Positions 5,963 through 8,622 of a stretch of DNA of 8,622 nucleotides are shown one piece after another. A model generated the notes under the pieces. The model was not told the DNA's origin and searched no databases. It saw nothing but the letters and a program-made list of their open reading frames with translations. The stretch is from the NCBI GenBank assembly GCA_002478575.1, contig DLOX01000177.1:1-8622 (forward strand), written 5' to 3'. The stretch is from Sphingomonadales bacterium UBA7473 (GTDB lineage Bacteria > Pseudomonadota > Alphaproteobacteria > Sphingomonadales > Sphingomonadaceae). A program made the position numbers and the translations under genes. The stretch's first letter is position 1; each line of letters opens with the position of its first letter.

Positions 5963-7375
5963 ATGATCCGTCAGGTCATAGAAAAGCCGCGGCTTTTGCT
6001 TCGAGCCTGGGCGGTGCTGCGCGATGGCTTGCCGTCGCGCGGCCGCTATGGGCGCTATTTGAAGATGATCCTTCCGCCCTTGCTTGGCATTTGGGGTGCG
6101 ACGGCGGCCTATCTGATGTTCGCGCCGATTGTTTATGAAAGCAATTTCACTTTGATCCTGCCGGGATCAGGCGCGGGCGGCACATTGAATGTGGAGAGTA
6201 TTGGCCAAGCCCAATCGACCAGCACTTCCGCCTTCTCCAGCCCGACGCTCAGCCCCACCGAAAATTACAAACGCTTGCTGATGGCGGATGTCACGCTTCG
6301 CTCCGCCGCGGTCCGTGTGAAGATGGAGCAAGGCAGCTTTCCTGATCCCCAAGTGAAGCTGATCGATCAAACCAATTTGATCGAAGTGCAGGTGACAGGC
6401 CCAGCACCGGGTGCGGCCAAGGCGCGGGCATTGGCGCTGCGAGCGGCTTTCCTGTCTCAGCTTGATCGACTGAGGAAGGACGAAGCGGAAAAGCGCGAAG
6501 CATCCGATGCAAAACATTTGAAAGCGCTGGAGGCTAAGGTCGGCGAGGCGCAGCGCAAGCTGATCAGCTTTCAGGCGGCCAATGGCCTTGTGTCTTTGGA
6601 TCAGTTCAACAGCCGGATCGCGGGGATCGATGCTTTGCGCGAAAAGGAGCGAGAGGCGCGAACCGCGCTCGCCCAGCAGGTGGCCGAAACCGGGCGTTAT
6701 GTTGGCGTACTTGGAACCGGCACGGGGGCGGCCAACCAGATGCTGCGGCTGAAATCTGATCCGGTCTTCCAAAAGCTCGCTGAGCGTTATGCGGCGCTGG
6801 ATGCTGATGCCGAACAGAAGTCCGCCTCGCTTGGCAAAGCCCATGGCGAAATGGCGCTCGCCAATGGAGAGCGGCAATCCTTGCGCAAGGCGATGGCGAA
6901 GCGCGGGCAGCAGCTCACGGGCTTGGGTGAAGTGGCAATACTCCGCCAAATGGATTTGTCCGTTTCAGACGGGCGATCAAGCTTGATGACTGGTATGGTC
7001 ACCAGCGAAGTGCGCAAGACGGGTGCACAAGCCGCGCTCTCGGCGATTAGAGGCGATCTCTCCCGCGAAGGGGCACGCGCCAATGGTTTGATGGCGCAGG
7101 CCTCTGTGCTGGCCGATCTGACGCGCGATCATCGCATTGCGGAAGCGGTCTTTTCTTCTGCGCTTGCACGGCTCGATACCAATAAGCAGGACCCATTTGC
7201 CTCTTACCCGCTGGTGCAAACGCTGGAGGAGCCTTCGCTGCCCAAAAAGCCCGCCGCGCCTTCGCTCTTGCTCGCGCTTGGCGGTGCCTATGCGGCCAGC
7301 TTCTTCCTCCTCATTGGCTTTGGACTCTTATGGCTGCGCCAACCGCTGATCCGCAAACTCCTGCCGAACGGCTGA
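5963..7375 (+). CDS. Polysaccharide chain-length determinant (Wzz/GumC-type), no kinase domain
   Basis: The 470-residue protein has the layout of a polysaccharide co-polymerase: a short cytoplasmic N-terminus, membrane segment 1 (about 33-53), a large periplasmic part (about 55-430) rich in coiled coil (roughly 168-245 and 270-320), the Pro-rich stretch EEPSLPKKPAAP (422-433), and membrane segment 2 (about 434-457). Only about 13 residues follow, so the tyrosine autokinase domain of Wzc-like proteins is absent. Family members sit in the inner membrane, set chain length with the Wzy polymerase and contact the OPX channel. In sphingan producers the co-polymerase (GelC-like) and kinase (GelE-like) are also separate genes, so a kinase may lie outside this window. 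The start is 2 bases after the export gene's stop and has no strong ribosome binding site, suggesting translational coupling. The 3' end overlaps the next gene by 46 bases. Confidence 0.87.
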   Translation: MIRQVIEKPRLLLRAWAVLRDGLPSRGRYGRYLKMILPPLLGIWGATAAYLMFAPIVYESNFTLILPGSGAGGTLNVESIGQAQSTSTSAFSSPTLSPTENYKRLLMADVTLRSAAVRVKMEQGSFPDPQVKLIDQTNLIEVQVTGPAPGAAKARALALRAAFLSQLDRLRKDEAEKREASDAKHLKALEAKVGEAQRKLISFQAANGLVSLDQFNSRIAGIDALREKEREARTALAQQVAETGRYVGVLGTGTGAANQMLRLKSDPVFQKLAERYAALDADAEQKSASLGKAHGEMALANGERQSLRKAMAKRGQQLTGLGEVAILRQMDLSVSDGRSSLMTGMVTSEVRKTGAQAALSAIRGDLSREGARANGLMAQASVLADLTRDHRIAEAVFSSALARLDTNKQDPFASYPLVQTLEEPSLPKKPAAPSLLLALGGAYAASFFLLIGFGLLWLRQPLIRKLLPNG

Positions 7376-8589
7376 TCGTCTGGACGCTTTTGAGCACCTG
7401 GTGGCTCTGGCTGATCGGCGGGCTCTATATCATTGGCCCGGTGCTTGGCTGGTTGCTGGGCGCGCTGATCGTGAAGGATGCTTATCTGGCCCCGGGCCTG
7501 CCGCCATCGGCGCGGTTGGGGCGCATGAACGCCTCGCTTTGGACGTGGCTGGGCGGGATGGCAGCGATGCTGGTCATCTTGCTGATCGGTCATGCCAATG
7601 CAGGGCTGGACGCAGCGGCCACGATGAAGTCCGCCATCGGCTGGGCCAAGGGTTGGGCGTTGCTTGCCCTTTTCCCCTTGGCAGGGGCGCTGCTGCCGAT
7701 CCGCGCCGAAGTCATTTACCGCGCCATTTGTCGATTGGGGCGGCAGACTTTGTGCCTGTTGCCGCTGTTCTTGCTCGCGCCTTTCATTGGCTTGCCCGGA
7801 GAGCTTTGGGTCTCTCCGCTGAAAGTCATAGGCGGTTCGGGGGACGAATATTTCGCCGTGACCCTCTTCACGCTGGAGCCCGGCACCGGGGTGCCGCGCT
7901 GGCAGTTTTTCGCGCCATGGTCTCCGGCGGCGGGGATGGTCGCGGTCATCTATTTCCTTTGTGCGCTGGAGGAGAAGGATCTGAAGTGGAGAGCGATCGG
8001 CGTGACAGCGGCGTTTGCGATTGCCTTGATGTCGCAATCACGGCTGGCCCTTGTGGCGCTGGCAATCATCTGGCCGATTGCGTGGGGCGTGTCTCGGCTC
8101 AATCGTCCTTGGGCTTGGTTCGCGGCGATCCCAGTGGCAGTGCTCGGAAGCTGGCTTGCGCCAATGTTCATGGACATGGTCGATCAAGCCCAATCCGATT
8201 TCGCAGGCGCCCGCGCCGATTCCAGCCGCGTCCGCGCCGCCCTTGGCCGCATCGCCATCGAACGGTGGCACAATGAAGCCTATTGGTTCGGCCACGGCAT
8301 TGTGGAGCGCGGGCCGCACTTGGTCGAATATATGCCCATTGGCAGCCACCATAGCTGGTACGGACTGTTGTTTGTGAAGGGCCTGCTCGGCCTGATCGCC
8401 TTGGCGGTGCCAATGGCGGTGAGCTTCGCGGTCTGCGTGTGGCGGGCATTAGGGAGCAGCATCGGCCGCACTGGCTTGTCGATGATGCTCGTCTACACGC
8501 TCTACAGCTTTGGCGAGAATTTGGAGGTGCTGACTTACCTGTGCTGGCCGGCGCTGGTGATTGTGGGAATTGCGATGCGGGAGCGATAG
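7330..8589 (+). CDS. O-antigen ligase/Wzy polymerase-like membrane protein
   Basis: The protein has 419 residues and about 10-11 predicted membrane segments (for example near 15-47, 72-87, 107-123, 139-153, 200-212, 221-255, 261-278, 343-369 and 382-415). Two signatures of the Wzy_C/O-antigen ligase family are seen: SQSRLALVAL (235-244) before a membrane helix, and a long loop (about 279-342) ending in GSHHSWYGLLFVKGLLGL (338-355), where the family has G-H-N/H-x-Y/W and then a Gly-rich helix. Such proteins polymerise repeat units or ligate glycan at the periplasmic face of the inner membrane. Next to export and chain-length genes a polymerase role is more likely than O-antigen ligase, but this is inference. 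ATG 7330 lies 46 bases inside the preceding gene. The next in-frame candidate, TTG 7390, would cut into the first membrane segment, so the overlap is accepted. Only a weak GGA precedes the ATG, consistent with coupling. Confidence 0.8.
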   Translation: MAAPTADPQTPAERLIVWTLLSTWWLWLIGGLYIIGPVLGWLLGALIVKDAYLAPGLPPSARLGRMNASLWTWLGGMAAMLVILLIGHANAGLDAAATMKSAIGWAKGWALLALFPLAGALLPIRAEVIYRAICRLGRQTLCLLPLFLLAPFIGLPGELWVSPLKVIGGSGDEYFAVTLFTLEPGTGVPRWQFFAPWSPAAGMVAVIYFLCALEEKDLKWRAIGVTAAFAIALMSQSRLALVALAIIWPIAWGVSRLNRPWAWFAAIPVAVLGSWLAPMFMDMVDQAQSDFAGARADSSRVRAALGRIAIERWHNEAYWFGHGIVERGPHLVEYMPIGSHHSWYGLLFVKGLLGLIALAVPMAVSFAVCVWRALGSSIGRTGLSMMLVYTLYSFGENLEVLTYLCWPALVIVGIAMRER

Positions 8590-8601
8590 GTTTTGGCTTT
8601 T

Positions 8602-8622
8602 CTTGGTGCCTTGGTGTCTTGG
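8602..8622. repeat. 8-base-period direct repeat, cut by the window end
   Basis: The unit CTTGGTGY is repeated 2.6 times without mismatch outside the variable last base (8602-8609, 8610-8617, 8618-8622) and runs to the window edge. It begins 12 bases after the stop codon of the polymerase-like gene. Similar CTTGGTGTCTTGGTG stretches are known to me as dispersed intergenic repeats in various bacteria; this link is from memory. The remaining bases, 8590-8601, show nothing recognisable, and no terminator hairpin is seen before the end. Confidence 0.5.

Noticed and set aside
5963..7375. Wzc-type tyrosine kinase
   Set aside because: The protein ends about 13 residues after the second membrane segment, so no Walker motifs or Tyr-rich tail are present.
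7288..8037. 249-codon open frame on the - strand
   Set aside because: It lies opposite the end of the chain-length gene and the start of the polymerase-like gene, is full of Gln, Arg and Pro, has no recognisable domain, and looks like a shadow of GC-rich coding sequence.
7401..8276. 291-codon open frame on the + strand
   Set aside because: It is a +1-type shadow of the polymerase-like gene, and its product is Ala/Arg/Gly/His-rich. The other frame shows real membrane helices and family motifs.

Overview
The window (8622 bases, GC-rich, roughly 60% by eye) looks chromosomal and alphaproteobacterial, most likely from a sphingomonad. The main clue is the inverted repeat at 17-92, built on the core CTGAGCYTGTCGAAG, a dispersed element I know from Sphingomonadales genomes. 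The polysaccharide genes, which resemble the sphingan export set, agree with this. Genus cannot be told from the sequence.

Left part (1-3471, + strand). After the repeat comes a complete ligase-associated DEXH-box helicase of the Lhr-Core type (111-2504), a DNA-repair enzyme. Its usual partners (ATP-dependent ligase, MBL exonuclease, PdeM/MPE phosphoesterase) are not in the window. After 34 bases follows a periplasmic tandem-domain retropepsin-like aspartyl protease (2539-3471), whose ribosome binding site sits in one arm of a small hairpin. Convergent to it is a membrane-anchored RNase Z/arylsulfatase-like metallo-beta-lactamase-fold hydrolase (3483-4565, - strand). The two convergent stop codons lie in the two arms of one perfect 9-bp palindrome that probably acts as a terminator.

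Divergent intergenic region (4566-4772). This holds the most interesting non-coding signal. Two related 15-base dyads (TTYGCA-N3-TGCRAA) have centres 22 bp apart, and about 60 bp further on is a near-consensus sigma-54 -24/-12 element. It ends about 12 bases before the ATG of the polysaccharide operon. The arrangement resembles an enhancer-binding-protein-controlled promoter with upstream activator sites.

Right part (4773-8589, + strand). A tightly packed three-gene set encodes a Wza-like outer-membrane polysaccharide export lipoprotein, a Wzz/GumC-type chain-length protein without a kinase domain, and an O-antigen ligase/polymerase-type membrane protein. The genes are 2 nt apart and then overlap by 46 nt. 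Together they look like the polymerise, measure and export part of a Wzx/Wzy-type exopolysaccharide or capsule pathway; glycosyltransferases, flippase and kinase would have to lie elsewhere. The window ends in the start of an 8-base-period tandem repeat (8602-8622).

No tRNA, rRNA, CRISPR array, transposase or prophage gene was seen. I found no wholly new system; the putative sigma-54/dyad promoter is the best candidate for something undescribed.
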